Positions 46,688 through 54,516 of a stretch of DNA of 64,000 nucleotides are shown here, in pieces. This DNA comes from DATFVA01 sp963764235 (GTDB lineage: Bacteria > Bacteroidota > Ignavibacteria > Ignavibacteriales > Ignavibacteriaceae). The position numbers and the translations under genes were made by a program. Every line of letters starts with the position of its first letter. Position 1 is the first letter of the stretch. The notes beneath the pieces were generated by a model. It had not been told where the DNA came from. It was given only the letters and a program-made list of their open reading frames with translations, and did no database searches. The stretch spans positions 62,001-126,000 of the forward strand of contig CAVXRO010000004.1 in NCBI GenBank assembly GCA_963764235.1. Reading direction: 5' to 3'.

Positions 46688-47905
46688 ATGAATATATTAT
46701 TTCTAACGCAATATTTTCCACCGGAAGTGGGAGCACCTCAAAACAGATTGTATGAACTGGCAGAGAGGATCCAGAAGAATGGGAATAATGTCACTATACT
46801 CACCGCAATGCCGAATTACCCACGTATGGAAGTTAGAGATGAATATAAGGGCAGGTTTTATCATGAAGAGCAAATGGGAAACCTTAAGGTTCATAGGGCA
46901 TACATCTTTGTAAGGAAATCAAATTCACTTCTATTACGATTACTGAATTATTTTTCGTTTGTTCTGACCTCTGTGCTTGTTGGAATTTTTAAATTAAAAA
47001 AGCAGGAATATATTTTTTGTGAATCCCCTCCCCTATTCTTGGGAATTTCAGCATTAATTCTGTGTAAACTTAAGAAGGCGAAACTTATCTTTAATGTATC
47101 AGATTTATGGCCTGAAAGTGCAGAAAAACTCGGATTGATCAAAAATAATTTTTTGCTCAAATCTGCAACCTTACTTGAGGAATATCTATATAAAAATGCG
47201 GAGTTCATAACCTGCCAGACAAATGGAATATTAAATAATATTGGCAGCAGGTTTCCCAATAAAAAGGTTTATTTGCTTAAAAATGGAGTGGATTTAAAAC
47301 GTTTCAGCCGCAATGATCTATCTAAGAAGTGGAGGACAACAAACTCATTTTCAGACGATGACTTCCTTGTATTCTACGGAGGCATCTTCGGATATGCACA
47401 GGGATTGGAAGTAGTTTTGTATGCAGCAGATATATTAAAAAATAACTCTTCGATTAAATTCATTTTAATGGGAGATGGACCGGAGAGAAAAAAACTACAT
47501 AAATTAAAAAATGATTTGAATTTGAATAACATCTTTTTTTTCGATCCTGTTCCGAAAAATACGATACCGGAGGTTATATACTCGATCGATGTGGGAGTGA
47601 TACCTTTAAAAGACATCGAACTGTTCAGAGGAGCTATTCCTTCAAAAATATTTGAGATTCAGGCTTTAAAAAAACCTATTCTACTTGGTGTTGAAGGAGA
47701 AGCATATGAACTATTTATAAAGCAAGGTGATGGTGGCCTTTCTTTCACACCTGAAAATTACGAAGACCTTGCGCAAAAGATTCTATCATTATACGAAAGT
47801 CCTTCGTTGGTCAGACAGCTTGGTGAAAATGGATATGAGTATGTTAAGAAAAATTTCAACAGGGATGACATAGCATCTGAATTTCTATCCTTGCTTAGGC
47901 AATAA
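46688..47905 (+). CDS. Glycosyltransferase family 4 (WbuB/WcaI-like)
   Basis: The 405-residue GT-B enzyme begins LFLTQYFPPEVGAPQNRLYEL, typical of WbuB-type transferases. It has NVSDLWPESAEKLGL, the NGVDLKRF switch and the donor-site region RGAIPSKIFEIQALKKPI with a Lys and Glu for the nucleotide. WbuB homologues transfer L-FucNAc or similar sugars, but this cannot be asserted here. It follows wecB by 12 bp in the same direction and converges with the flippase. Confidence 0.92.
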   Translation: MNILFLTQYFPPEVGAPQNRLYELAERIQKNGNNVTILTAMPNYPRMEVRDEYKGRFYHEEQMGNLKVHRAYIFVRKSNSLLLRLLNYFSFVLTSVLVGIFKLKKQEYIFCESPPLFLGISALILCKLKKAKLIFNVSDLWPESAEKLGLIKNNFLLKSATLLEEYLYKNAEFITCQTNGILNNIGSRFPNKKVYLLKNGVDLKRFSRNDLSKKWRTTNSFSDDDFLVFYGGIFGYAQGLEVVLYAADILKNNSSIKFILMGDGPERKKLHKLKNDLNLNNIFFFDPVPKNTIPEVIYSIDVGVIPLKDIELFRGAIPSKIFEIQALKKPILLGVEGEAYELFIKQGDGGLSFTPENYEDLAQKILSLYESPSLVRQLGENGYEYVKKNFNRDDIASEFLSLLRQ

Positions 47906-47911
47906 CATCTA

Positions 47912-49474
47912 TCAATGTCTGTTAGTAAAAAATTTACTGAGGTTTGTTCCCGAATAAAATATCCTGTAGATACCAGATATTTTGCTGGTTTCGATTAACA
48001 TAGTATTGATGACAAAAATCGTAATGAAAATTATGAGGCCCAGGATTTCATTTAACAATTCTGAGTGTATTGCAGAAGTTAATTGAAGTAATATAATTCT
48101 GTTTATTATAAATGAGAACGCTGCATTGAGCAGAACAAATATAAATTTATATAGTAGGATTTTATTGAGATTGATGCGTAAGCGGAATTTTACCAGCAGC
48201 AAACTTGATATAAAAAAGAACATATAACTAACAGAAGAACTTAAAGCCAACCCATTTTGCCCCAGGTATTCAACAAATATAAAATTACAGATCACTTTGA
48301 TAGAACAACCTACTATAGTAATAAGTAATAGCTGCTTTATTAATTCCATGCTATATAAAAGTTTGTTAAGAACTGAATAACTGGAATAGAAAACCAGACT
48401 AATAGACAGATATTTCAGGGTTTCGTAAGTCATATAAGAATCTTTAATACTGAATGCGCCCCTCTGAAACAATAGTCTGATTATTACATCTCCGGAAAAG
48501 ACATAAATAAATGTTAAAGGAATGAATAGATAAAGATTAAGCGAAAAAAACTTGCTTAGCTTCAGTTTTATTTCGCTTAAATTATTCTCGACAAAATACT
48601 TGGAGAAAGAAGGAAATAAAGCCGTCGATAAGGCCGCCGATATAATCGCCACCGGCAGCTGAAAAATATTCAAAGAATAATTTAGGGCGGCTATACCACC
48701 CTTTGCAACATCTGACAGAAAATACCGGTCAGAGATTATATATATCTGGCTAAGGCTTTCAATAACAATTATCAGGATTAATCCCGAGTCCCAGTATAAT
48801 AATCTGCCGCCTATTTTTTTTAAGGACAGAAAATTTAATTTTGTTCTTAATATATAAATAACTATAAAAATTAATTGGAGAATAATTCCGGTAAGATAGC
48901 CAATGGCTATTGAAAGCACTCCAATTGTTTCGGAAAAGAATATCACAATGATTATAACAGATATGTTAACAAATAATTGTGAAAAAGAAGGAAGTTTGAA
49001 ATCAAATTCTGAGTAAAGAAATGCTGCCAGCACTGAAAACGCTGCATTCAGCGGGATAGTTAAAGAATAAACTTTAAAAACTCTGACGGCTAGAATAGTG
49101 TCAGTCGTAGCAGGAGAATTGAGATAAAGGTTGATTATTTGTTCTGAAAAAAGGAATAATGCAGCCATAACTAAAATTCCACCCAGGATGAACATCGCGA
49201 GTGATTTTACGAGGAATGATTTTGCCCCTTCCGGCACATTCGTTTTCAAGCGATTGTAAACCGGAATGAAATAATTCTGAGCTATATAGATTACTATTGT
49301 GTTAATAGTAAGTGGAATTATCGTTCCGACTAAAAAAAGATCATACTGTTGACTAAGTCCAAAAGAACCGGCGAAGACAATCTCTCTGATCATCCCGAGT
49401 CCCCTGCTGATTAATCCCACACTGGTTAATAAAAGTGAGGCTCCTGCGACTGTGGAAGTAAATCCTTTTTTCAA
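47912..49474 (-). CDS. MVIN/MurJ-like lipid-linked oligosaccharide flippase (Wzx role)
   Basis: The 520-residue protein has about 13-14 hydrophobic helices and the MVIN/MOP family signature: SRGLGMIREIVFAGSFG, FFxxY and the INxVLxTALFPSFSKYF-like block SAALSTALFPSFSKYF. Its position in a polysaccharide locus, with no other Wzx, suggests it moves lipid-linked repeat units across the inner membrane; a role as lipid II flippase MurJ is the alternative. The start is TTG at 49474 and overlaps a short upstream frame by TTGA. Confidence 0.9.
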   Translation of the reverse strand: MKKGFTSTVAGASLLLTSVGLISRGLGMIREIVFAGSFGLSQQYDLFLVGTIIPLTINTIVIYIAQNYFIPVYNRLKTNVPEGAKSFLVKSLAMFILGGILVMAALFLFSEQIINLYLNSPATTDTILAVRVFKVYSLTIPLNAAFSVLAAFLYSEFDFKLPSFSQLFVNISVIIIVIFFSETIGVLSIAIGYLTGIILQLIFIVIYILRTKLNFLSLKKIGGRLLYWDSGLILIIVIESLSQIYIISDRYFLSDVAKGGIAALNYSLNIFQLPVAIISAALSTALFPSFSKYFVENNLSEIKLKLSKFFSLNLYLFIPLTFIYVFSGDVIIRLLFQRGAFSIKDSYMTYETLKYLSISLVFYSSYSVLNKLLYSMELIKQLLLITIVGCSIKVICNFIFVEYLGQNGLALSSSVSYMFFFISSLLLVKFRLRINLNKILLYKFIFVLLNAAFSFIINRIILLQLTSAIHSELLNEILGLIIFITIFVINTMLIETSKISGIYRIFYSGTNLSKFFTNRH

Positions 49475-49571
49475 TTATTAGCCTGGATTAATTTTAGTTC
49501 TTTATATTTAGCTTTCAATTCAGATATTATTTTTTTGAACACTGCCTTTATATTCTTTTCATTTTTCAAAA
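49473..49571 (-). CDS. Possible 32-residue basic peptide preceding the flippase
   Basis: A short frame with a possible TTG start encodes a Lys/Glu-rich amphipathic helix ending LIQANN, whose stop codon overlaps the flippase start (TTGA). There is no strong Shine-Dalgarno. It may be a leader for translational coupling or chance; no homologue is recognised. Confidence 0.25.
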
Positions 49572-49595
49572 AGATTTATTACCAGTTCATATAGG

Positions 49596-50501
49596 TTAAA
49601 GTGCTCCGGATATCTTAAAATGAATCTTTGCAATCTGGGCTATATATTTGTTTCCATACTTGCTCTTGATCTGTTTTGCAGTTTCTGTCACTTTAGCGGA
49701 TGCGCCTTTCGGAAGGTCGAGATTCAACTCAGTTTTCTTCTTCTCAAACCAGTCATTGAATCGGTCTCGTGCAAGTATTGAAGCCGCTGCAACTGCAGTA
49801 TACTTTTCTGCTTTATGGAACTGATAAAGTTCAAGCTTTTTCCCTTTTTCCTGCAGCGAATTCAGAATAAGTCTTTCATCTCCGAACTTATCGCTTACAG
49901 CAGCCGATGCTTCTTTTTTTGTTAAGATATTTTCAAGCACCCTTGCATGGCCCCAGGCAAGCAACAGATTAAGGTTTCCAAATTTCTCATACAACTCGTT
50001 ATACCTGGGAGGGTTAATTACCACAACGTTAAATGAATCCTGACCGCAGATTTTTTTTATTTTATCAGCCAGTTTTTTTATGGATGAATGTGCAATCTGT
50101 TTACTGTCTCTTACCCCGATTCTCTCAAGCATAACTTTTGTATTCTCATCGACGTAAACACCGGCAATTACAAGAGGTCCGAAGAAATCCCCCTTTCCGG
50201 ATTCGTCCGTACCTATATATTTGGCTGGCTCAGCAAAATCCTCTTTTTCGAACGGAAGTTCATCAAATAATAGCCTGCTTATATCAGCATAAGTTTCCGA
50301 ATCCCTGTTTCCCTGCAAAACAGTTTTTAGTCCTTTTTTCCCGTAATAGACAAGTAGCTTCACTTTCCCGGAATTCCCATTCACGGAGGTTTCCAGACAG
50401 TAATTTCCTTTTTGAGGCTGCGATCCCTGGTACCCATTAGCCTTCAATGTTTCAAGATATCTTAATATCTCGGTTTCCGCCTTTTTTTCAATATCTGCCA
50501 C
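49596..50501 (-). CDS. rnhC: Ribonuclease HIII
   Basis: The 301-residue enzyme cuts RNA in RNA-DNA hybrids. It has the N-terminal TBP-like domain (about residues 1-85, with YYGKKGLKTVLQG) and the RNase HII/III catalytic core: YIGTDESGKGDFFGP (first Asp and Glu), GVRDSKQIA, and KAEKYTAVAAASILARDRF. The carboxylate cluster is complete. RNase HIII, rather than HII, is typical of Firmicutes and some Bacteroidota/Chlorobi relatives. The start at 50501 is ATG; the upstream gap holds an 11-bp tandem array. Confidence 0.94.
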   Translation of the reverse strand: MADIEKKAETEILRYLETLKANGYQGSQPQKGNYCLETSVNGNSGKVKLLVYYGKKGLKTVLQGNRDSETYADISRLLFDELPFEKEDFAEPAKYIGTDESGKGDFFGPLVIAGVYVDENTKVMLERIGVRDSKQIAHSSIKKLADKIKKICGQDSFNVVVINPPRYNELYEKFGNLNLLLAWGHARVLENILTKKEASAAVSDKFGDERLILNSLQEKGKKLELYQFHKAEKYTAVAAASILARDRFNDWFEKKKTELNLDLPKGASAKVTETAKQIKSKYGNKYIAQIAKIHFKISGAL

Positions 50502-50943
50502 TTACTTTCCGGTTGTTAATCAAGAGCAACAAAAATAAACTTAAAATAATTAAATCTGAAAAGCTCAGGGGGTAAAAAAATTTAGCTAATCCGTCGGTAG
50601 CTGGAAATTAATCCGTCGAAAAAAATTTCATCAGTTTGAGTCAAATCTGTTTAAAAGCTGAAAAGATCCACCTTTCTTAATACCGTCCACATGTATTCTG
50701 AATACGTTCTGAATACGTTCTTAATAAGATATATTCTGAAGTGATCCTAATTACTTAATTTCCTCAAGGTTTCCGGGTCGTTTGAATATGAGATAATTTT
50801 GAAATATTTGTTGGGGGTGTACGGTTGACGATATGAACAGATTGAGAAAATTAAGGGATTATCCTTATAAAACCTGATTTTTGATGGATAATCCCTATGA
50901 TAGGTGCCGTACAGATAATTTCTGATGACTTAATTTAAATTTA
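50502..50943. other. 440-bp gap without a gene
   Basis: No gene is visible. The gap contains a direct repeat TAATCCGTCG (50587-50596 and 50610-50619, 23 bp apart) and an 11-bp-period array at 50685-50739, upstream of rnhC. The rest is A/T-rich. Confidence 0.6.
50685..50739. repeat. 11-bp-period degenerate tandem array B
   Basis: Units of exactly 11 bases follow each other: GTCCACATGTA, TTCTGAATACG, TTCTGAATACG, TTCTTAATAAG, ATATATTCTGA. The repeated unit TTCTGAATACG is the exact reverse complement (rotated) of AACGTATTCAG in array A at 4962. It lies about 185 bp upstream of the rnhC start. Confidence 0.75.
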
Positions 50944-51483
50944 TTATTTCGACCAGGGAGGAACCACCCCGTTCATCCTGGCATAAGCAATAAGCTGACC
51001 AAGGTGCTCGTGAAGATGGTCCATCTCCGTAAAAATAACGTTCCTTGTACTGGTTTTATGTCCGAACATTTCAACCTGATTTTCAAGGTCAGATTCATTC
51101 AGTTTCTGAAGGTTATCCTGAAGGTCTTTAAAGGATGTTTTTAGTGCCGAAATAACCTTATCCTTGTCTGTGACATCTTTTCCCATTTCTTCACCTGTAC
51201 CTTCGGGAGTTTTAATGCCTGCAAATGAAAGCAAGAAATAATTAGATCCCGCGATATGCATTAAAACTTCAGAGACTGATCTTACACCCTCTTCAGGCCT
51301 CCAGGTATATTTGTCTGCAGGTATTGCTTCAGCCAGGGAAATAATCTTTTCTTGGGATTCGCTCATGTCCTGCTTCACGTCACGAAAGAAACCCGAATTA
51401 TTTTCTGATTGTTGTGCAAATAATGACACCGGAAGTAAAAGTGTAGCAAAAAGTAGGAATACTGTGTACTTTTTAGTACTCAT
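50944..51483 (-). CDS. Secreted DinB-like protein
   Basis: The 179-residue protein has a signal peptide (YTVFLLFATLLLPVSLFAQ) and a four-helix DinB/DUF664-type fold. It has the His pattern of the family: VSEVLMHIAGSNYF in the middle and HLHEHLGQLIAYAR near the end, which probably bind a metal such as nickel or zinc. The family includes thiol-dependent transferases; the function here is unknown. It stands alone between two gaps. Confidence 0.85.
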   Translation of the reverse strand: MSTKKYTVFLLFATLLLPVSLFAQQSENNSGFFRDVKQDMSESQEKIISLAEAIPADKYTWRPEEGVRSVSEVLMHIAGSNYFLLSFAGIKTPEGTGEEMGKDVTDKDKVISALKTSFKDLQDNLQKLNESDLENQVEMFGHKTSTRNVIFTEMDHLHEHLGQLIAYARMNGVVPPWSK

Positions 51484-51603
51484 AAGACACTCCTTTGTTG
51501 TGAAAATTATGTGTTTTTAGGGAAATCCAAAGCTGGCAGGAATTTAGCTACTTATTTGTTGTAAAACAATGAACGTTAATCGAAATCTTATTATTTTATT
51601 CCA

Positions 51604-51632
51604 TTGACAATCCGATTAAATGGTTTTAGTTT
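51604..51632 (+). promoter_or_regulatory. Sigma-70-type promoter candidate
   Basis: TTGACA and TAGTTT are separated by 17 bp, about 32 bp before the ATG of the small secreted protein at 51665, with AGGTGG as ribosome site. Sequence match only. Confidence 0.4.
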
Positions 51633-51664
51633 ATTCACAGATTTAATTATCATAGGTGGTAATT

Positions 51665-51979
51665 ATGAAATCGAACAGAACGTTAATAATCCTCTTACTG
51701 GCTTTTTTTATTGCCTCCTTATCTTCTTATGCACAGACGAAGAAGCAGGCCGAAGAAATGTCAGTTAAACTTCAACAGAAAGTACTGCTGACAAAAGATC
51801 AGACTAATAAAGTAAAAGATATATTAGAGAACTACTTTAATAATACTGACCAATCCACACTTGAATCATCCCATAAAAGCATTGAAGCAATTCTGGATAA
51901 AAAGCAAAAAGCAAAGTATGATATAATTAAAAAAGATTGGTGGAGTTCCGTTCAAAAAGCAGCTGATAAAAAGGAATAG
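51665..51979 (+). CDS. Small secreted hypothetical protein
   Basis: The 104-residue protein has a signal peptide (LIILLLAFFIASLSSYAQ) followed by a mostly helical, charged mature part (ETL-type EEMSVKLQQKVLLTKDQ and SIEAILDKKQKAKYDIIKKDW). The K/Q-rich helical pattern and L-T-x-x-Q residues recall the Spy/LTxxQ or DUF4890-like periplasmic stress proteins, without a clear match. The ATG at 51665 is preferred over a GTG at 51656 because AGGTGG lies 4 to 9 bp before it. Confidence 0.7.
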   Translation: MKSNRTLIILLLAFFIASLSSYAQTKKQAEEMSVKLQQKVLLTKDQTNKVKDILENYFNNTDQSTLESSHKSIEAILDKKQKAKYDIIKKDWWSSVQKAADKKE

Positions 51980-52047
51980 ATTTTTCAGGTTGAGAAAATT
52001 TTATTGAGACCTTCATGTTACAGTGCTCTCCCATATGGATACCCAAT

Positions 52048-53838
52048 TCAGAATTTTTGCCTTTGGGAATTATCCTTGAAGGTGATTTGAACATTTGTTC
52101 CATTTTCTGATGTAATTTCCAGCTGTCCACCCATCTGTGTGGTCAGTGATGTCACTAACTGCAGCCCCAGTGAATCGGTATTTTCTATATCAATATTTTC
52201 CGGAAATCCTATGCCGTTGTCCTGAACTATCATCCGATGGCCATCATCCTCATTTAACAACTTTACTACAACCTCTCCCTGAGCCCTGCCTTTAAAGGCA
52301 TGTTTGATGGAATTGGAGATAAGTTCATTAATAATTAATCCACATAATATAGCCTGGTCAATTTCAAGAAATATTTGCTCGGTTTCGCACCTGATATTTA
52401 TGTTGTTTAACTGGGAGCGGTATGACCTTAATAAGTCACTTATCAGGGAATCAATGTAATCGGAGAAATTTATTTTATCCAGATCGCGGGACTGATAAAG
52501 TTTCTCGTGTATTAAAGCCATTGACCGTATCCGTGCCTGGCTTTCTTTAAAAACTTCCAGGATTTTCTTGTCGGTAATGTAACCTGCCTGAAGATTAAGC
52601 AGGCTTGATACAATCTGAAGATTATTTTTGACCCTATGGTGAACTTCACGAAGGAGTACAATCTTTTCTTTTAATGATTCATTGATTTGTTCCTGTGCAA
52701 GTTTGCGCTGTGACACTTCCTTTTTTAATTCCTCATTAGCAACCGATAATTCCCTGGTACGTTCCTCAACCAATTCTTTCAGTCTATCCTTGGTCTGCTC
52801 AAGTTTAACGAGGGCTGCCTTTCTCTCAGTACTATCACGAAGCACTGCCAGTCCTCCCACGACTTTACCTTCTTTATCATATATCGGGGAATACTGTGCT
52901 TCAACAAAATATTCCTGATCATTCTGAATATCTTTCATATATTTTCCCCGTGCGCTTATTCGGCTGCCTTTAAGTGCATCTTTAAAAAATTCTTCTTCTC
53001 CGTCTTTAAAAAATGCCGGCATTACCTCCCCCAGGGTTTTACCTTTTGTCTCAGTTTTCTTTATCCCCGACATCCTTTCCATCCCGGGGTTCCAGCGGGT
53101 AAGGTGAAGCTTATTGTCGAAAGCAAATATCCCGTCAACACTGCTATTAATAAGTCTATCAGAAAAATCTTTCTCCACAGAGATTATTTCATTTGCCTTG
53201 CTTCTCTCCTGGATTTCTCTCACCAGAGCATAGAAGACAACAAGGAAAATTATCAGGCTGAAACCTGTCCCTATAACTATCGTTATAAATGTTTCCCTTA
53301 CTGAGTTTATTATAAGCAGGTCCCAGTGTTCGAGTTCTTTATATTCGCTGGTTTTCATACTAGCCACAAAGGCGAAGACGCGGTTCATAATATCGCTGCC
53401 GATTCTCATCTTATACCGGTTTATCGTCCCTTTATCATCTCCCAGTTTTTTGAGCTCAATAGTGTTTGAAAGCACATTAATCCTGGACTCAATAAGCCCC
53501 ATTAGAGTATCAACAGACCTGAGCTTAGCTGTGTCCTTAGCCGTAAGATTATTAAGTTCCCCGAGATTTTTAGCAATGTCTTCTTTTGCATTAAGAAAAG
53601 GTTGTAAATAATGCTCTTCGCCTGTTATCAGAAAAGATCTCTGACTTTCTTCAGCACGACTTAATACAGAGATAATTTCTTCCAGATTGTTTAATATTTT
53701 ATAGGTGTTGCCTCTGCTTTCCGAAGCAGTATAGACGTTATCGAGGTTCTTATATGATTCAATACCTATCCCTAGGATAAGAATCACAATTAGAATAAAT
53801 CCGATGCGGACCGCACGGATATCGTATAAGGGTTTCAT
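52048..53838 (-). CDS. Sensor histidine kinase (CHASE3-PAS-HisKA_2)
   Basis: The 596-residue kinase begins with a membrane helix (IGFILIVILILGIGI), a CHASE3 periplasmic domain (about 30-180) and a second helix (TFITIVIGTGFSLIIFLVV). Next come a PAS/PAC domain (SSVDGIFAFDNKLHLTRWN, then VGGLAVLRDSTERK), a coiled coil, HisKA_2 with the phospho-acceptor His in REVHHRVKNNLQIVSSLL, and a HATPase (N box near LIINELISNSIKHAF, G box VQDNGIGFP). HisKA_2 kinases usually phosphorylate a response regulator rather than a hybrid receiver; none is adjacent, so its partner is unlinked. Confidence 0.92.
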   Translation of the reverse strand: MKPLYDIRAVRIGFILIVILILGIGIESYKNLDNVYTASESRGNTYKILNNLEEIISVLSRAEESQRSFLITGEEHYLQPFLNAKEDIAKNLGELNNLTAKDTAKLRSVDTLMGLIESRINVLSNTIELKKLGDDKGTINRYKMRIGSDIMNRVFAFVASMKTSEYKELEHWDLLIINSVRETFITIVIGTGFSLIIFLVVFYALVREIQERSKANEIISVEKDFSDRLINSSVDGIFAFDNKLHLTRWNPGMERMSGIKKTETKGKTLGEVMPAFFKDGEEEFFKDALKGSRISARGKYMKDIQNDQEYFVEAQYSPIYDKEGKVVGGLAVLRDSTERKAALVKLEQTKDRLKELVEERTRELSVANEELKKEVSQRKLAQEQINESLKEKIVLLREVHHRVKNNLQIVSSLLNLQAGYITDKKILEVFKESQARIRSMALIHEKLYQSRDLDKINFSDYIDSLISDLLRSYRSQLNNINIRCETEQIFLEIDQAILCGLIINELISNSIKHAFKGRAQGEVVVKLLNEDDGHRMIVQDNGIGFPENIDIENTDSLGLQLVTSLTTQMGGQLEITSENGTNVQITFKDNSQRQKF

Positions 53839-53970
53839 TATGAAAGTATTTCTTGTTTGTTTTTCAAAACAAATTTTTATCCCTGGGTAATTACAAATGT
53901 GATAAAATTCAATACTTATCTTTTCAAAGTTTATAAATTCTTTTATTAAAAAACAGGCAAGGAATAAGAT

Positions 53971-54300
53971 ATGGAGTTAGGACATAAAATGGACACCCTT
54001 TCTCAGATTATACAAATGCTGAGGAATAAAGGTTATACTGAAGATTTTGAAATGACAGAAAAGGGATTTGCGGCTAAAAAGAAAGGAACTACCCTTTCGT
54101 CTGATAAATTAAAGATCAGGAAAGTCTACAGATTTGAAGGTGAATCCAATCCCGGTGACATGTCTGTTCTTTATGCTATGGAAAGCGACTCAGGGATAAA
54201 AGGGATTCTTATAGATGCTTATGGAACCTATGCCGGAAATGAATCAGAAGCTCTCTCCGAATTTCTAAATAAAGTCAAGACTGAAGAAAAACCCATCTGA
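53971..54300 (+). CDS. Small conserved protein often mis-named phosphoribosylpyrophosphate synthetase
   Basis: The 109-residue protein matches a Bacteroidota-type small domain: TLSQIIQMLRNKGYTEDF, KVYRFEGESNPGDMSVLYAMES, and GILIDAYGTYAG near the end. Database entries sometimes carry the name phosphoribosylpyrophosphate synthetase, but the protein has none of that enzyme's motifs and is far too short. The role is unknown. It lies divergent to the sensor kinase, 132 bp from its start. Confidence 0.75.
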   Translation: MELGHKMDTLSQIIQMLRNKGYTEDFEMTEKGFAAKKKGTTLSSDKLKIRKVYRFEGESNPGDMSVLYAMESDSGIKGILIDAYGTYAGNESEALSEFLNKVKTEEKPI

Positions 54301-54516
54301 TTTTTCCTTCACAGCCTGAACAACATTTCCCCGAAAAAATTTCACTAAAAATTTTTTGAAAAAATCAATAGCCTCAGAAATAAATACTAATTTAATTTGC
54401 ATAAGAATTCTGCGGGTAAGATATTTGTAGCATAAAATCATTTTCAGGAGGAATTTGATTTTTTCCCAGCCCAACAAATTAAAAGATCTTTTCATTTATG
54501 TATGGAGGACAGTCTT

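Noticed and set aside
53971..54300. Phosphoribosylpyrophosphate synthetase
   Set aside because: The database-style name is not supported; the protein has none of the enzyme's phosphoribosyl-binding motifs and is only 109 residues.
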